Source: Comamonas sp. NLF-1-9
GTDB taxonomy: Bacteria; Pseudomonadota; Gammaproteobacteria; Burkholderiales; Burkholderiaceae_C
Assembly: GCF_019195435.1 (NCBI RefSeq)
Contig: NZ_CP078069.1
Span: 2,294,001-2,358,000 of the forward strand
DNA length: 64,000 bases
Direction: 5' to 3'
Under the pieces are notes generated by a model. That model was not told the origin of the DNA, ran no database searches, and saw only the letters and a list, made by a program, of their open reading frames with translations. Position 1 is the stretch's first letter; every line of letters starts with the position of its first letter. The position numbers and the translations under genes are program-made. This document shows, in pieces, positions 35,667 to 45,097 of this stretch.

Positions 35667-36866
35667 TTACTGCGCGGCGGGGCGCAGCTTCTTCACTTCT
35701 TCGTCCGACGGCTGGAACTTCGCGCCGTCTTCGTAGCGGAAGTCCACCATCACGCCCTTGCCGTCCCTGAGCGCCGTGGTGCCCACGTAGGCGCCCATCG
35801 TCGATTGATGGTCTTGCGGTCGGTAGGTGATGCGGCCGAAGGGCGTGTCCACCTGCAGGCCGGCGAAGGCGGCGATCAGCTTTTCGGTGTCGCTGCTGCC
35901 GGCCTTCTTCAGGCCTGCGGCAATCGACAAGATGGCGTTGTAGCCGACGACGGAGCCATTGCGCGGGTAATCCTTGAAGCGCTGCTGGTAGGCGTCGAGA
36001 AACGCCTTGTGCTCGGGCGTGTCTATCGAATACCAGGGATAGCCGGTGACGATCCAGCCCACGGGCGCCTCGGCCTTGAGCGGGTCGAGGTAGTCGGGCT
36101 CGCCGCTGAGCAGCCCCACCACCTTGCGCCCTTCGAACAGGCCGCGGGTCTCGCCCTCGCGCACGAACTTGGCCAGATCCGTGGCAAAGAGCACGTTGAA
36201 GATGGCGTCCGGCTTGGCGTCGGCGAGCGCCTGCACCACGCTGCCCGCGTCCACCTTGCCCAGGGGCGTGGCCTGCTCGGCGACGAATTGCACGTCCGGC
36301 TGCGCCGCCTTCAAGAGCTGCTTGAAGGTCGCCACGGCCGACTGGCCGTATTCGTAGTTGGGGTAGACCAGCGCCCAGCGCTTCTTGTTCAACTTGGCCG
36401 CCTCGGGCACCAGCATCGCCACCTGCATCCAGGTCGAGGGGCGCAGGCGGAAGGTGTAGCGGTTGCCCTGCTCCCAGACGATCTTGTCGGTCAGCGGCTC
36501 GCTGGCCAGGTAAAAGCGCTTCTTTTGCAGCGCAAAGTCGGTCAGCGCCAGGCCCAGGTGCGACAGAAAGCCGCCGGTGAGCACGTCCACCTTCTCGCGC
36601 GTGATGAGCTCCTCGGCCGCGCGCACCGTGTCGCCGGGGTTGGCGTTGTCGTCGCGCGTGATCAGCACCAGCTTCTTGCCGTCTATGCCGCCGGCGGCGT
36701 TCACCTGTTCGACGGCCAGCTCCATGCCCTTTTTGTAGGGCTCGAGAAACGCCGGCTGCGCCTTGTAGCTGTTGATCTCGCCGATCAGGTAGCGCCCGCT
36801 GTCGGCATGCGCCGCGCCCGCCACCATCGCCCATGACGCCAGTACCAGCGCCGTCCACTTGCCCAT
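35667..36866 (-). CDS. ABC transporter substrate-binding protein (LivK/amide-binding type)
   Basis: The periplasmic binding protein of 399 residues has a signal peptide (MGKWTALVLASWAMVAGAAH, cleavage after HA-D). The two-lobed fold of the branched-chain amino acid/amide-binding family follows, with AVEQVNAAGGIDGKKLVLIT near 50-70. The start has AAGGGGGG 6 bases upstream. It lies 28 bases before the fused permease and forms one operon with the two fused proteins. The ligand (leucine-type amino acid, urea, amide or aromatic compound) is not determined. Confidence 0.92.
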   Translation of the reverse strand: MGKWTALVLASWAMVAGAAHADSGRYLIGEINSYKAQPAFLEPYKKGMELAVEQVNAAGGIDGKKLVLITRDDNANPGDTVRAAEELITREKVDVLTGGFLSHLGLALTDFALQKKRFYLASEPLTDKIVWEQGNRYTFRLRPSTWMQVAMLVPEAAKLNKKRWALVYPNYEYGQSAVATFKQLLKAAQPDVQFVAEQATPLGKVDAGSVVQALADAKPDAIFNVLFATDLAKFVREGETRGLFEGRKVVGLLSGEPDYLDPLKAEAPVGWIVTGYPWYSIDTPEHKAFLDAYQQRFKDYPRNGSVVGYNAILSIAAGLKKAGSSDTEKLIAAFAGLQVDTPFGRITYRPQDHQSTMGAYVGTTALRDGKGVMVDFRYEDGAKFQPSDEEVKKLRPAAQ

Positions 36867-37056
36867 GTCGCTGCCCCCCTTGGACTGCCAAAGTTGCCGG
36901 AGGGGTAATGTACTGCGCCGGCGGGCGGGCCCACGGTTTGAACGACAATTGGGGTTTTCCCGGTTCACGTCAGACAGGCGACAGGCGCGCGGCGCGCACC
37001 TGAGCCCATGCTGCGGCAATACCCTGCCGCGCCTGGCCGTTCACACCCACGACACG
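36867..37056. promoter_or_regulatory. Divergent promoter region between the ABC transporter and fpr
   Basis: The 190 bases separate the leftward transporter operon from the rightward ferredoxin reductase. The centre is AT-richer (GAACGACAATTGGGGTTTTC at about 36939-36958). No clear operator pair was found. Confidence 0.3.
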
Positions 37057-37824
37057 ATGTTCTTCGAAGAGCGCGTCCTCTCGGTACACCACTGGACCGA
37101 GCGGCTGTTTTCATTCACCACGACCCGCGACCAGGCGTTTCGCTTCTCCAACGGCCACTTCACGCTGATCGGCCTGAAGGTGGACGCCAAGCCGCTCCTG
37201 CGCGCCTACAGCGTGGTCAGCCCCAACTGGGAAGAGCATCTGGAGTTCCTCTCGATCAAGGTGGCGCACGGGCCGCTGACCTCGCGACTGCAGCACATCC
37301 AGGTGGGCGACAGCATCCTCGTGGCCAAAAAGCCCACGGGCACGCTGGTGACCGACTACCTGCTGCCCGGCAAGCGCCTGTACCTGCTGGCCACGGGCAC
37401 CGGCATCGCGCCCTTCATGGCCATCGTGCGCGACCCCGACACCTACGAGCGCTTCGAGCAAGTCGTCCTGGTGCACGGCGTGCGCGAGGCGGCCGAGCTT
37501 GCCTACCGCGACTACCTGAGCCAGGAGCTGCCACGCCACGAGCTGCTGGGCGAGCTGGTGCAGGACAAGCTGCGCTACTACCCCACGGTCACGCGCGAGA
37601 GCTTCATCCACCAGGGCCGCATCAATGCGCTGATCGAAAGCGGCCAGCTTGCCGCGGACCTCGGCCTGCCCCAGCTCGACCCGGCCAACGACCGGGTGAT
37701 GCTCTGCGGCAGCCCGGAGATGCTGGCCACGCTCAAGGCGCTGCTCACGCGCATGGACTTCGAGGAAGGCAGCACCACGCGCCCGGGCGACTTCGTCATC
37801 GAGCGCGCCTTCGTCGAGAAGTAG
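37057..37824 (+). CDS. fpr: Ferredoxin--NADP reductase
   Basis: The enzyme moves electrons between NADPH and ferredoxin or flavodoxin. The 255 residues contain the FAD-binding RAYS motif at 49-52, the NADP-binding ATGTGIAPF at 112-120 and the family C-terminus ending FVIERAFVEK. Length matches bacterial Fpr (about 257). The ATG at 37057 gives the usual MFFEERV start; earlier in-frame codons give no family sequence. Confidence 0.93.
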   Translation: MFFEERVLSVHHWTERLFSFTTTRDQAFRFSNGHFTLIGLKVDAKPLLRAYSVVSPNWEEHLEFLSIKVAHGPLTSRLQHIQVGDSILVAKKPTGTLVTDYLLPGKRLYLLATGTGIAPFMAIVRDPDTYERFEQVVLVHGVREAAELAYRDYLSQELPRHELLGELVQDKLRYYPTVTRESFIHQGRINALIESGQLAADLGLPQLDPANDRVMLCGSPEMLATLKALLTRMDFEEGSTTRPGDFVIERAFVEK

Positions 37825-37833
37825 GCCTGCCCG

Positions 37834-38751
37834 ATGGCTGCGCCCCCCGCCCCGCACGGCCTGAGCGGCGCCACCGTGGGCGCGCTGGTCGCCAGCGGCG
37901 AGGCCTGGCTGCGCGCCGCTGGCGTGGGCTTTGGCCACGGCACCACCAACGCCCGCGACGAAGCCGCCTGGCTGGTGCTCTGGAGCCTGGGCCTGCCGCT
38001 GGACAGCCCCCTGGCGGGCGATGCGGATTCCATACAAAATCGGCCTGTAACGCCCGTCCAGCAAGCGCGAGCAGCTTCTCTTTTTGAAGAACGCATACGT
38101 CGGCGCGTGCCTGCCGCCTACCTCACGCGCGAGGCCTGGCTCGCGGGCGTGCCCTTCTACGTGGACGAGCGCGCCATCGTGCCGCGCAGCCTGATCGCCG
38201 AGCTGATTGCCAACGCCGGCATCGACCCCTGGCTGAGCGCGCAGACCTGCCAGGTGCTCGATCTGTGCACCGGCAACGGGAGCCTGGGGGTGCTGGCCGC
38301 CCTGGCCTGGCCCGAGGTGATGGTCACCGGCGCCGACCTCTCGCCCGAGGCCCTGGCCGTGGCGCGCATCAATGTGGACAAGCACGGCCTGCAGGAGCGC
38401 GTGCGGCTCGTCGAGTCCGACGGCCTGGCGCTCTGCCCCGGCCCCTGGGACCTGATCCTGTGCAACCCGCCCTACGTGAACGCGCAGAGCATGGCGCGGC
38501 TGCCGCCCGAATACCGCGCCGAGCCGGCGCTCGCGCTCGCGGGCGGCGAAGACGGCATGGACTTCATCCGCCGCCTGCTGCGCGACGCCCCTGCCTGCAT
38601 GAGCGAAGACGCAGTGCTGGTGCTGGAGATCGGCCACGAGCGCGCGCACTTCGAAGCGGCCTTTCCCGCGCTGCCGGTGTTCTGGCTTGAGACCAGCGCG
38701 GGCAGCGAGCAGGTGTTGCTGATCACGCGCCAGGCGCTGGCCGGCGTGTGA
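37834..38751 (+). CDS. prmB: 50S ribosomal protein L3 N(5)-glutamine methyltransferase PrmB
   Basis: PrmB methylates a glutamine of ribosomal protein L3. The 305 residues hold the SAM-binding VLDLCTGNGSLGV (near 144-156) and the catalytic NPPY motif at 211-214. The start is 9 bases after fpr. Residues about 67-84 (DSIQNRPVTPVQQARAAS) are encoded by a full copy of the short dispersed repeat that keeps the frame. Confidence 0.92.
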   Translation: MAAPPAPHGLSGATVGALVASGEAWLRAAGVGFGHGTTNARDEAAWLVLWSLGLPLDSPLAGDADSIQNRPVTPVQQARAASLFEERIRRRVPAAYLTREAWLAGVPFYVDERAIVPRSLIAELIANAGIDPWLSAQTCQVLDLCTGNGSLGVLAALAWPEVMVTGADLSPEALAVARINVDKHGLQERVRLVESDGLALCPGPWDLILCNPPYVNAQSMARLPPEYRAEPALALAGGEDGMDFIRRLLRDAPACMSEDAVLVLEIGHERAHFEAAFPALPVFWLETSAGSEQVLLITRQALAGV

Positions 38752-38761
38752 TCAGGCCTGG

Positions 38762-38920
38762 GGCAAGGCTGAAAAACCCCTCGCGCGTCGCGCATCACCG
38801 CCCGCTGCGGCCTGCGACCTTGCACATCTTCGCAATAGCGCCTGCCATTGCTGCGGATTGCGCCTTGCCGCCCATTTCATGCCGGGCGAGCGCCATCGCG
38901 GGGACGCGTTCAACGCCGCC
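38762..38920 (-). mobile_element. MITE-like element copy A (diverged)
   Basis: About 159 bases read on the minus strand from GGCGGCGTTGAACGCGTCC to GGGGTTTTTCAGCCTTGCC. They align along their whole length with the element at 54292-54453 and keep its inverted ends in decayed form. The element lies exactly up to the stop codon of the regulator gene at 38921. No target duplication is seen. Confidence 0.65.
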
Positions 38921-40033
38921 CTAACCCGGCGCGCCCTTGCGCATCGCCGCCAGGCGCCGGTAGACCGTGGCGCGGCTCACGCCCAGCTTGCGCGCCGCTT
39001 CGGCCACGCGCCCGCCGGCGTCGCGCACCGCCTGGTCTATGAGTGCCGACTCCAGCGCCTTGAGCGAACGCGGCGCGGCCAGAGGTGCGCGCTGGCGCCG
39101 CTCGGCGCGCAGCTGCAGCCGCAGCCCTGACCACAGCGGCACGGTGCGCGGGCCGTCCTGCACCGCCGCATCAAACAGCCCGGCCCAGGGCAGCGCGAAC
39201 AAATCGGCCGCATGCAGCGGCGCGCCCGCCAGGGTGTGCAGCGCCGGCAGCATCTGGCGCGCGCTGCTGTTGGCGCCGACCACCTGGCCGTCGGCGTCCA
39301 GGCACAGCAGGCCTTCGGCGCCCCCGCCGCCGCTGACCTGCCAGCCCTCGGGCCAGGACAGGCGCAGACGCAGGCTGTGCGGCCGCGCCAGGATCAGCGC
39401 CTCCTCGATCTGGCGAGCGGTGTGCGCCACCAGGTGCTGCAGCTCGGGACGTTCGGGCACGTCCACGCCGGTCACGTCGATCATGCCCAGGCAGTTGCCG
39501 TCGGGGCCGAACAGCGGCGCGCCGGCGCAGCTGTAGACGCCGGTGTCGGTGAAGAAATGCTCACCCCGGTGCAGCCAGACCGGCGCGCGCTCGGCCAGCG
39601 CCGCGCCGATCGCGCTGGTGCCTATGCTTTGCTCGGACAGGTCGATGCCGATGCGCGCGATCGCGTGCGTGGCGCGGTCGCGGTGATCGATGGCGCCGGC
39701 GGTGTCTATCACCGTGCCGCGCGCGTCGGTCAGCAGGGCGAAGTAGCGCACCGGCGCAATCTGGCGCGCCAGACGCTGCAGCGCCGGGCGCGCCAGCGCC
39801 AGCAGCTCGCCGTGCTGCTCGGCGGCGTCTGCCCCGGCGCGCCGGGGTGCGGGCTCGAAGACCACCGGGCGATCGGGCCGCGCGCCGCGCGCCAGGCAGC
39901 GCTGCCAGCTGCGCACGATCCAGGCGCGATCGAGCCAGGCGCCCACCAGCGCATCGGTCAGCTCGGCGCCGCCTTGCACCAGCGCCCGGCGCGCCAGCGC
40001 GATCTGGTTCAGGCGGGAGTCCGGGGTGTTCAT
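38921..40033 (-). CDS. GAF domain and Fis-type helix-turn-helix transcriptional regulator
   Basis: The 370 residues resemble AcoR-type activators without their AAA+ domain. There is an N-terminal sensor with GAF features (about 85-230: FALLTDARGTVIDTAG, GTSAIGAALAERAPV, FGPDGNCLGMIDVTG), a PAS-like segment (about 240-310), and a C-terminal Fis/HTH8 helix-turn-helix (ALIDQAVRDAGGRVAEAARK, then LGVSRATVYRRLAAMR). Lacking the sigma-54 ATPase, it should act with sigma-70. It diverges from the molybdenum hydroxylase genes and is the likely local regulator. An ATG two codons upstream is equally possible. Confidence 0.85.
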   Translation of the reverse strand: MNTPDSRLNQIALARRALVQGGAELTDALVGAWLDRAWIVRSWQRCLARGARPDRPVVFEPAPRRAGADAAEQHGELLALARPALQRLARQIAPVRYFALLTDARGTVIDTAGAIDHRDRATHAIARIGIDLSEQSIGTSAIGAALAERAPVWLHRGEHFFTDTGVYSCAGAPLFGPDGNCLGMIDVTGVDVPERPELQHLVAHTARQIEEALILARPHSLRLRLSWPEGWQVSGGGGAEGLLCLDADGQVVGANSSARQMLPALHTLAGAPLHAADLFALPWAGLFDAAVQDGPRTVPLWSGLRLQLRAERRQRAPLAAPRSLKALESALIDQAVRDAGGRVAEAARKLGVSRATVYRRLAAMRKGAPG

Positions 40034-40075
40034 GGCCATGGCTTGCGGGCCCGAGCGCTGCCGCCGGGGCGTCTC

Positions 40076-40106
40076 ATTCTGAGAATATTGCATGCATGCC
40101 GGCATG
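40076..40106. promoter_or_regulatory. Operator-like palindromes between the regulator and the hydroxylase operon
   Basis: ATTCTGAGAAT (40076-40086, perfect 5-1-5 inverted repeat) and CATGCCGGCATG (40095-40106, perfect 12-bp palindrome) lie side by side in the 162-bp divergent gap. They are candidate sites for the adjacent GAF/Fis regulator. Confidence 0.4.
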
Positions 40107-40195
40107 GTCTCAGGGTTTGTACTAGGGCTTGGCAAGGCACTTGATCCAAGAATGGGCAGTCCACACCGCTTCATGCATCAGAAGGAGACAAGCGC

Positions 40196-40663
40196 ATGCA
40201 GATCGAGCTCAAGGTCAACGGACAGCCCGTCAGCGCCGACGTGGCGCCCAACACGCTGCTGGTGCAGTTCATCCGCGAACACCTGCGCCTGACCGGCACC
40301 CACGTGGGTTGCGACACCGCCCAGTGCGGCGCCTGCACGGTGATGGCCGACGGGCGCTCCATCAAGTCGTGCAACGTGCTGGCGGTGCAGATGAACGGCT
40401 GCGACATCACCACCATCGAGGGCGTGGCCGCGCCCGACGGCACGCTGCACCCCATCCAGGCGGCGTTCAAGGAATGCCACGGCCTGCAATGCGGCTACTG
40501 CACGCCGGGCATGGTGATGAGCGCCATCGACCTGCTGGCGCACCATCCGCACGCAAGCGAGCAGGAAATCCGCGAGCTGCTGGAGGGCAACATCTGCCGC
40601 TGCACCGGCTACCAGAACATCGTCAAGGCCATCCAGACCGCGCAGGCGGCGGTGGCCGCCTGA
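40196..40663 (+). CDS. Molybdenum hydroxylase 2Fe-2S subunit (CoxS/XdhA-like)
   Basis: The small electron-transfer subunit of 155 residues has a plant-type 2Fe-2S set (Cys39, Cys44, Cys47, Cys59) and the second cluster set Cys99, Cys102, Cys134, Cys136 (QCGYCTPGM and NICRCTGYQ). It passes electrons from the molybdenum centre to FAD. A GAAGGAGA ribosome binding site lies just upstream, and the large-subunit gene follows 24 bases downstream. Confidence 0.93.
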   Translation: MQIELKVNGQPVSADVAPNTLLVQFIREHLRLTGTHVGCDTAQCGACTVMADGRSIKSCNVLAVQMNGCDITTIEGVAAPDGTLHPIQAAFKECHGLQCGYCTPGMVMSAIDLLAHHPHASEQEIRELLEGNICRCTGYQNIVKAIQTAQAAVAA

Positions 40664-40687
40664 GCCGCAGACCAAGGAGACACGACC

Positions 40688-43063
40688 ATGGGTGCCAATG
40701 AATTTGCCAAGCTGCCGCATATCGGCGAATCGCTCAAGCGCAAGGAGGACGTGCGCTTTCTCACCGGCCAGGGCAATTACACCGACGACGTGCTGCTGGA
40801 CCGCCAGCGCCACGGCTACTTCGTGCGCTCGCCGCATGCGCACGCCCGCATCAAGAGCGTGAACACCGCGGCCGCCAGCAAGATGCCCGGCGTGGTGCGC
40901 ATCTTCACCGGCGCGGACATCGAGGGCAAGCTCGGCTCCATCCCCTGCGCCTGGCAAATCCACTATCCCGACGGCAGCCCGATGCGCGAGCCGCCGCACC
41001 CGGCGCTGGCGAGCAAAAAGGTGCGCTACGTGGGCGACCAGGTGGCGCTCGTCGTGGCCGACACGCACGAGCACGCCAAGAACGCCGCCGAGGCGGTGGA
41101 GGTCGAATACGAAGAGCTGCCCGCCGTGGTCGACATGCTGCGCGCCAAGGACGGCCCGGCGCTGCACGACGAGGCGCCGGACAACCAGTGCTTCAAATGG
41201 ACGCTGGGCGACAAGGCGGCGGTGGACGCGGCCTTTGCCGGCGCCGCGCACGTGACGAAGATCGACGTGGTGAACAACCGCCTGATCCCCAACGCGATGG
41301 AGCCGCGCGCGGTCAACGTGCGCTACAACCGCTCGACCGACGAGACCGAGCTCTACGTCTCCAACCAGAACCCGCACGTCGAGCGCCTGCTGCTCACCGC
41401 CTTCGTGATGCAACTGCCCGAGCACAAGGTGCGCGTGATTGCGCCCGACGTGGGCGGGGGCTTCGGCTCCAAGATATATCTGTATGCCGAGGACGTGGCC
41501 CTGACATACGCTGCACGCGAACTCAACTGCGCGGTCAAGTGGACCGCCGAGCGCAGTGAATCCTTCGTGAGCGACGCCCACGGGCGCGACCACGTGAGCC
41601 ACGCCGAGATGGCGATGGACAAGGACGGCAAGTTCCTTGCCGCGCGCTTTCACACCCACGCCAATCTGGGCGCCTACCTCTCGACGTTTGCCAGCGCCAT
41701 CCCGACCTATCTCTACGGCACGCTCTTGGCGGGCCAGTACGCGACGCCGCAGGTCTATGTGGAGGTCGACGCCTGGTTTACCAACACCGCGCCGGTCGAT
41801 GCCTACCGCGGCGCCGGGCGGCCCGAGGCCTGCTACCTGGTGGAGCGCCTGGTCACGCGCTGCGGCTGGGAGCTGGGTCTGTCCCAGGACGAGATCCGCA
41901 AGCGCAACTTTGTCACCGCCTTCCCCTACCAGACGCCGGTGGCGCTGCAGTACGACACGGGCGACTTTCACGCCTGCATGCGCGACGCGCAAAAGCTCGC
42001 CGACGTGGCCGGCTTTGACGAGCGGCGCAAGGCCAGCGAAGCCCGGGGCCTGCTGCGCGGCATGGGTTACAGCAGCTACATCGAAGCCTGCGGCCTGGCG
42101 CCAAGCAACCTCGCGGGCGCGCTGGGCGCGCGCGCCGGCCTGTTTGAAGCCGGCGAGGTGCGCGTACACCCCACGGGCAGCGTGATGGTGTTCACCGGCT
42201 CGCACAGCCACGGCCAGGGGCATGAGACGACGTTTGCGCAGCTCGTGGCGGCGCGCCTGGGGCTCGATCCCGGCCAGGTCGAGATCGTGCACGGCGACAC
42301 CGGGCGCATCCCGTTTGGCCTGGGCACCTACGGCAGCCGCTCGCTGTCGGTCGGCGGCGCGGCCATCATGAAGGCGCTGGACAAGATCGAGGCCAAGGCC
42401 AAGAAGATCGCCGCGCACCTGATGGAGGCAAGCGACACCGACATCGAATTTGCCAACGGCGAATTCACCGTCAAGGGCACGGACAAGAAGATCCCGTTTG
42501 CCCAGGTAGCGCTCACCGCCTACGTGCCGCACAACTACCCGCTGGACAAGCTCGAACCCGGCCTGAACGAAACCGCCTTCTACGACCCGACCAACTTCAC
42601 CTATCCCGCGGGCACCTACATCTGCGAGGTCGAGATCGACCCGCAGACCGGCGTGGTGCGCGTGGACCGCTTCTCCTGCGTGGACGACTTCGGCGTCATC
42701 ATCAACCCGATGATCGTCGAGGGCCAGGTGCAGGGCGGCGTGGTGCAAGGCATGGGCCAGGCGCTGTACGAGCACGGCATCTACGACAAGGACACGGGCC
42801 AGCTGCTCACCGGCAGCTACATGGACTACACCATGCCGCGCGCGGCCAATTTCCCGAACATCCAGATCGGCCACGTCTGCACGCCGTGCACGCACAACCC
42901 CATAGGCAGCAAGGGCTGCGGCGAGGCCGGCGCCATCGGCGCGCCGCCGGCGGTGATCAACGCGGTGCTCGATGCCTTGAAGCCCCTGGGCATCGACGAC
43001 ATCGACATGCCGGCCACGCCCGACCGCGTGTGGGCCACGATCCAGCAAGCCAAGCAAGCCTGA
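40688..43063 (+). CDS. Molybdenum hydroxylase large subunit (CoxL-like, molybdopterin-binding)
   Basis: The 791-residue catalytic subunit belongs to the xanthine/CO dehydrogenase family. The Mo-site loop is AYRGAGR at 372-378. Form I CO dehydrogenases have AYRCSFR there, whose Cys binds copper; this protein lacks that Cys and has the form II type loop. The catalytic base is Glu746 in [12 protein letters not shown]. The substrate is therefore some aldehyde, purine, N-heterocycle or other compound rather than surely CO. It has no signal peptide and is predicted cytoplasmic. Confidence 0.93.
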   Translation: MGANEFAKLPHIGESLKRKEDVRFLTGQGNYTDDVLLDRQRHGYFVRSPHAHARIKSVNTAAASKMPGVVRIFTGADIEGKLGSIPCAWQIHYPDGSPMREPPHPALASKKVRYVGDQVALVVADTHEHAKNAAEAVEVEYEELPAVVDMLRAKDGPALHDEAPDNQCFKWTLGDKAAVDAAFAGAAHVTKIDVVNNRLIPNAMEPRAVNVRYNRSTDETELYVSNQNPHVERLLLTAFVMQLPEHKVRVIAPDVGGGFGSKIYLYAEDVALTYAARELNCAVKWTAERSESFVSDAHGRDHVSHAEMAMDKDGKFLAARFHTHANLGAYLSTFASAIPTYLYGTLLAGQYATPQVYVEVDAWFTNTAPVDAYRGAGRPEACYLVERLVTRCGWELGLSQDEIRKRNFVTAFPYQTPVALQYDTGDFHACMRDAQKLADVAGFDERRKASEARGLLRGMGYSSYIEACGLAPSNLAGALGARAGLFEAGEVRVHPTGSVMVFTGSHSHGQGHETTFAQLVAARLGLDPGQVEIVHGDTGRIPFGLGTYGSRSLSVGGAAIMKALDKIEAKAKKIAAHLMEASDTDIEFANGEFTVKGTDKKIPFAQVALTAYVPHNYPLDKLEPGLNETAFYDPTNFTYPAGTYICEVEIDPQTGVVRVDRFSCVDDFGVIINPMIVEGQVQGGVVQGMGQALYEHGIYDKDTGQLLTGSYMDYTMPRAANFPNIQIGHVCTPCTHNPIGSKGCGEAGAIGAPPAVINAVLDALKPLGIDDIDMPATPDRVWATIQQAKQA

Positions 43064-43076
43064 AAGGAGCACCCCG

Positions 43077-43868
<792 letters not shown>

Positions 43869-43876
43869 TCGGGCGG

Positions 43877-44013
43877 CCCTCACCCCGGCCCTCTCCCAAA
43901 GGGAGAGGGAGCAAAGCCGGCGCGGCGAATCACCCTTGATCTTCTGGAGACAAGGAGCAAAACCGGGCCGGTATTTCACCCTCGCCCCTTTGGGGAGAGG
44001 GAGGGGTGAGGGG
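43877..44013. repeat. Paired REP-like elements in inverted orientation
   Basis: CCCTCACCCCGGCCCTCTCC (from 43877) with its GGGAGAGGG arm faces TTTGGGGAGAGGGAGGGGTG (from 43990). The two elements can pair with each other over about 20 bases or fold singly. They fill the gap between the FAD subunit and the MoxR gene and could end or weaken transcription there. Confidence 0.6.
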
Positions 44014-44031
44014 CCTGCACTGCCCGAGAAT

Positions 44032-44097
44032 ATCTAAGCCTTTTATGCCTCAAGCGCTTGCCAGGCAAGCGCTGGCAGCTCATTTTTCAGAGGTATT
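44032..44097. repeat. Dispersed GATAGCT/AGCGCTTG palindromic repeat before the MoxR gene
   Basis: TCAAGCGCTTGCCAGGCAAG followed by CGCTGGCAGCTCATTTTTCA is a near-perfect hairpin copy of the family. The GAGGT ribosome binding site of the MoxR-type gene follows directly at its right edge. Confidence 0.6.
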
Positions 44098-44099
44098 TC

Positions 44100-45077
44100 A
44101 TGCTCGATACCCCGCCCTGCGAATGCAACACCATCGACGAGCTCACCGCAGGGCTGCGCCAGCACGGCTACTTTGCCGACCGGCGCCTGGCCACTGCCGT
44201 GTTCCTCGCGCTCAAGCTGCAGCGCCCGCTGCTGCTGGAAGGCGAGCCCGGCGTGGGCAAGACGGAACTGGCCAAGGCCCTGGCCAAAGTGCTGGGACGC
44301 CCCTTGATCCGCCTGCAGTGCTTTGACGGCCTGGAGCAGCGCGAGGCGCTCTACGAATGGAACTACGCCGCGCAGCTCTTGCACCTGCGCGCGGCCGAAA
44401 TGACGGCGCCCACGCCGCCTGCGGCGCAAGCTGCGCAGCCCGGCGGCGGCCCCGGCCTGCACCTCGAAACGCTGGAGCAAGAGGTCTACCAGCCGCGCTA
44501 CCTGGTGCGCCGCCCGCTCTTGCAGGCGCTGGAAACCCCGGCACCCGGCGCGCTGCTCTTGATCGACGAGGTCGACCGCGCCGACGAGCCGTTTGAAGCC
44601 TTCCTGCTCGAATACCTGGGCGAATACCAGGTCAGCATCCCCGAGCTGGGCACGGTGCGCGCCAGCGTGCCGCCAGTGACCCTGCTCACCAGCAACCGCA
44701 CGCGCGAGCTCAACGGCGCGGTCAAGCGCCGCTGCCTCTACCACTGGCTGGACTACCCCGAGCGTGAACGCGAGCTGGCCATCGTCCATGCGCTGGTGCC
44801 CGAGGCGCCGCGCCAGCTCACCGAGCAGGTCGCGGCCTTCGTGCAGCAGTTGCGCAGCGCGCCGTTTGACGGGCAGTTCCAGCGCGCGCCCGGCATTGCC
44901 GAAACCGTGGAATGGGCGCGGGCACTGGTCGCGCTCGACACCCTGGCGCTGGACCCCGAAGTGGTGCAAGACACCGCCGGCATCTTGTTCAAGCAGCGCG
45001 ACGACGTGGCCGCGCTCAACCAGGCGCTGGCCGCCGAGGTGCTGCAGGTCGCCCTGCCCGATGGCGGGGCGAACTGA
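44100..45077 (+). CDS. MoxR family AAA+ ATPase (CoxD-like)
   Basis: The 325-residue AAA+ protein has Walker A GEPGVGKTE at 48-56 and Walker B LLIDEVDRADEPFEAFLLEY. CoxD in CO-oxidising bacteria is a chaperone for maturation of the molybdenum site together with the VWA protein CoxE, encoded here by the next gene. GAGGT lies 7-11 bases before the ATG. Confidence 0.9.
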   Translation: MLDTPPCECNTIDELTAGLRQHGYFADRRLATAVFLALKLQRPLLLEGEPGVGKTELAKALAKVLGRPLIRLQCFDGLEQREALYEWNYAAQLLHLRAAEMTAPTPPAAQAAQPGGGPGLHLETLEQEVYQPRYLVRRPLLQALETPAPGALLLIDEVDRADEPFEAFLLEYLGEYQVSIPELGTVRASVPPVTLLTSNRTRELNGAVKRRCLYHWLDYPERERELAIVHALVPEAPRQLTEQVAAFVQQLRSAPFDGQFQRAPGIAETVEWARALVALDTLALDPEVVQDTAGILFKQRDDVAALNQALAAEVLQVALPDGGAN

Positions 45078-45097
45078 GAGCTTGAGAGGAAATCCTC

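Noticed and set aside
40688..43063. True CO dehydrogenase large subunit
   Set aside because: The loop is AYRGAGR and lacks the copper-binding Cys of AYRCSFR, so a CO-specific name is not justified.
40178..43072. 964-codon open frame on the minus strand opposite the molybdenum hydroxylase genes
   Set aside because: It is the codon-position shadow of a real GC-rich gene; its composition is low-complexity (His, Ala, Val, Arg) without any domain, and the plus-strand gene is certain.
43877..44013. CRISPR-like repeats between the hydroxylase FAD subunit and the MoxR gene
   Set aside because: Only two copies in inverted orientation, no regular spacers; they are REP-like palindromes.
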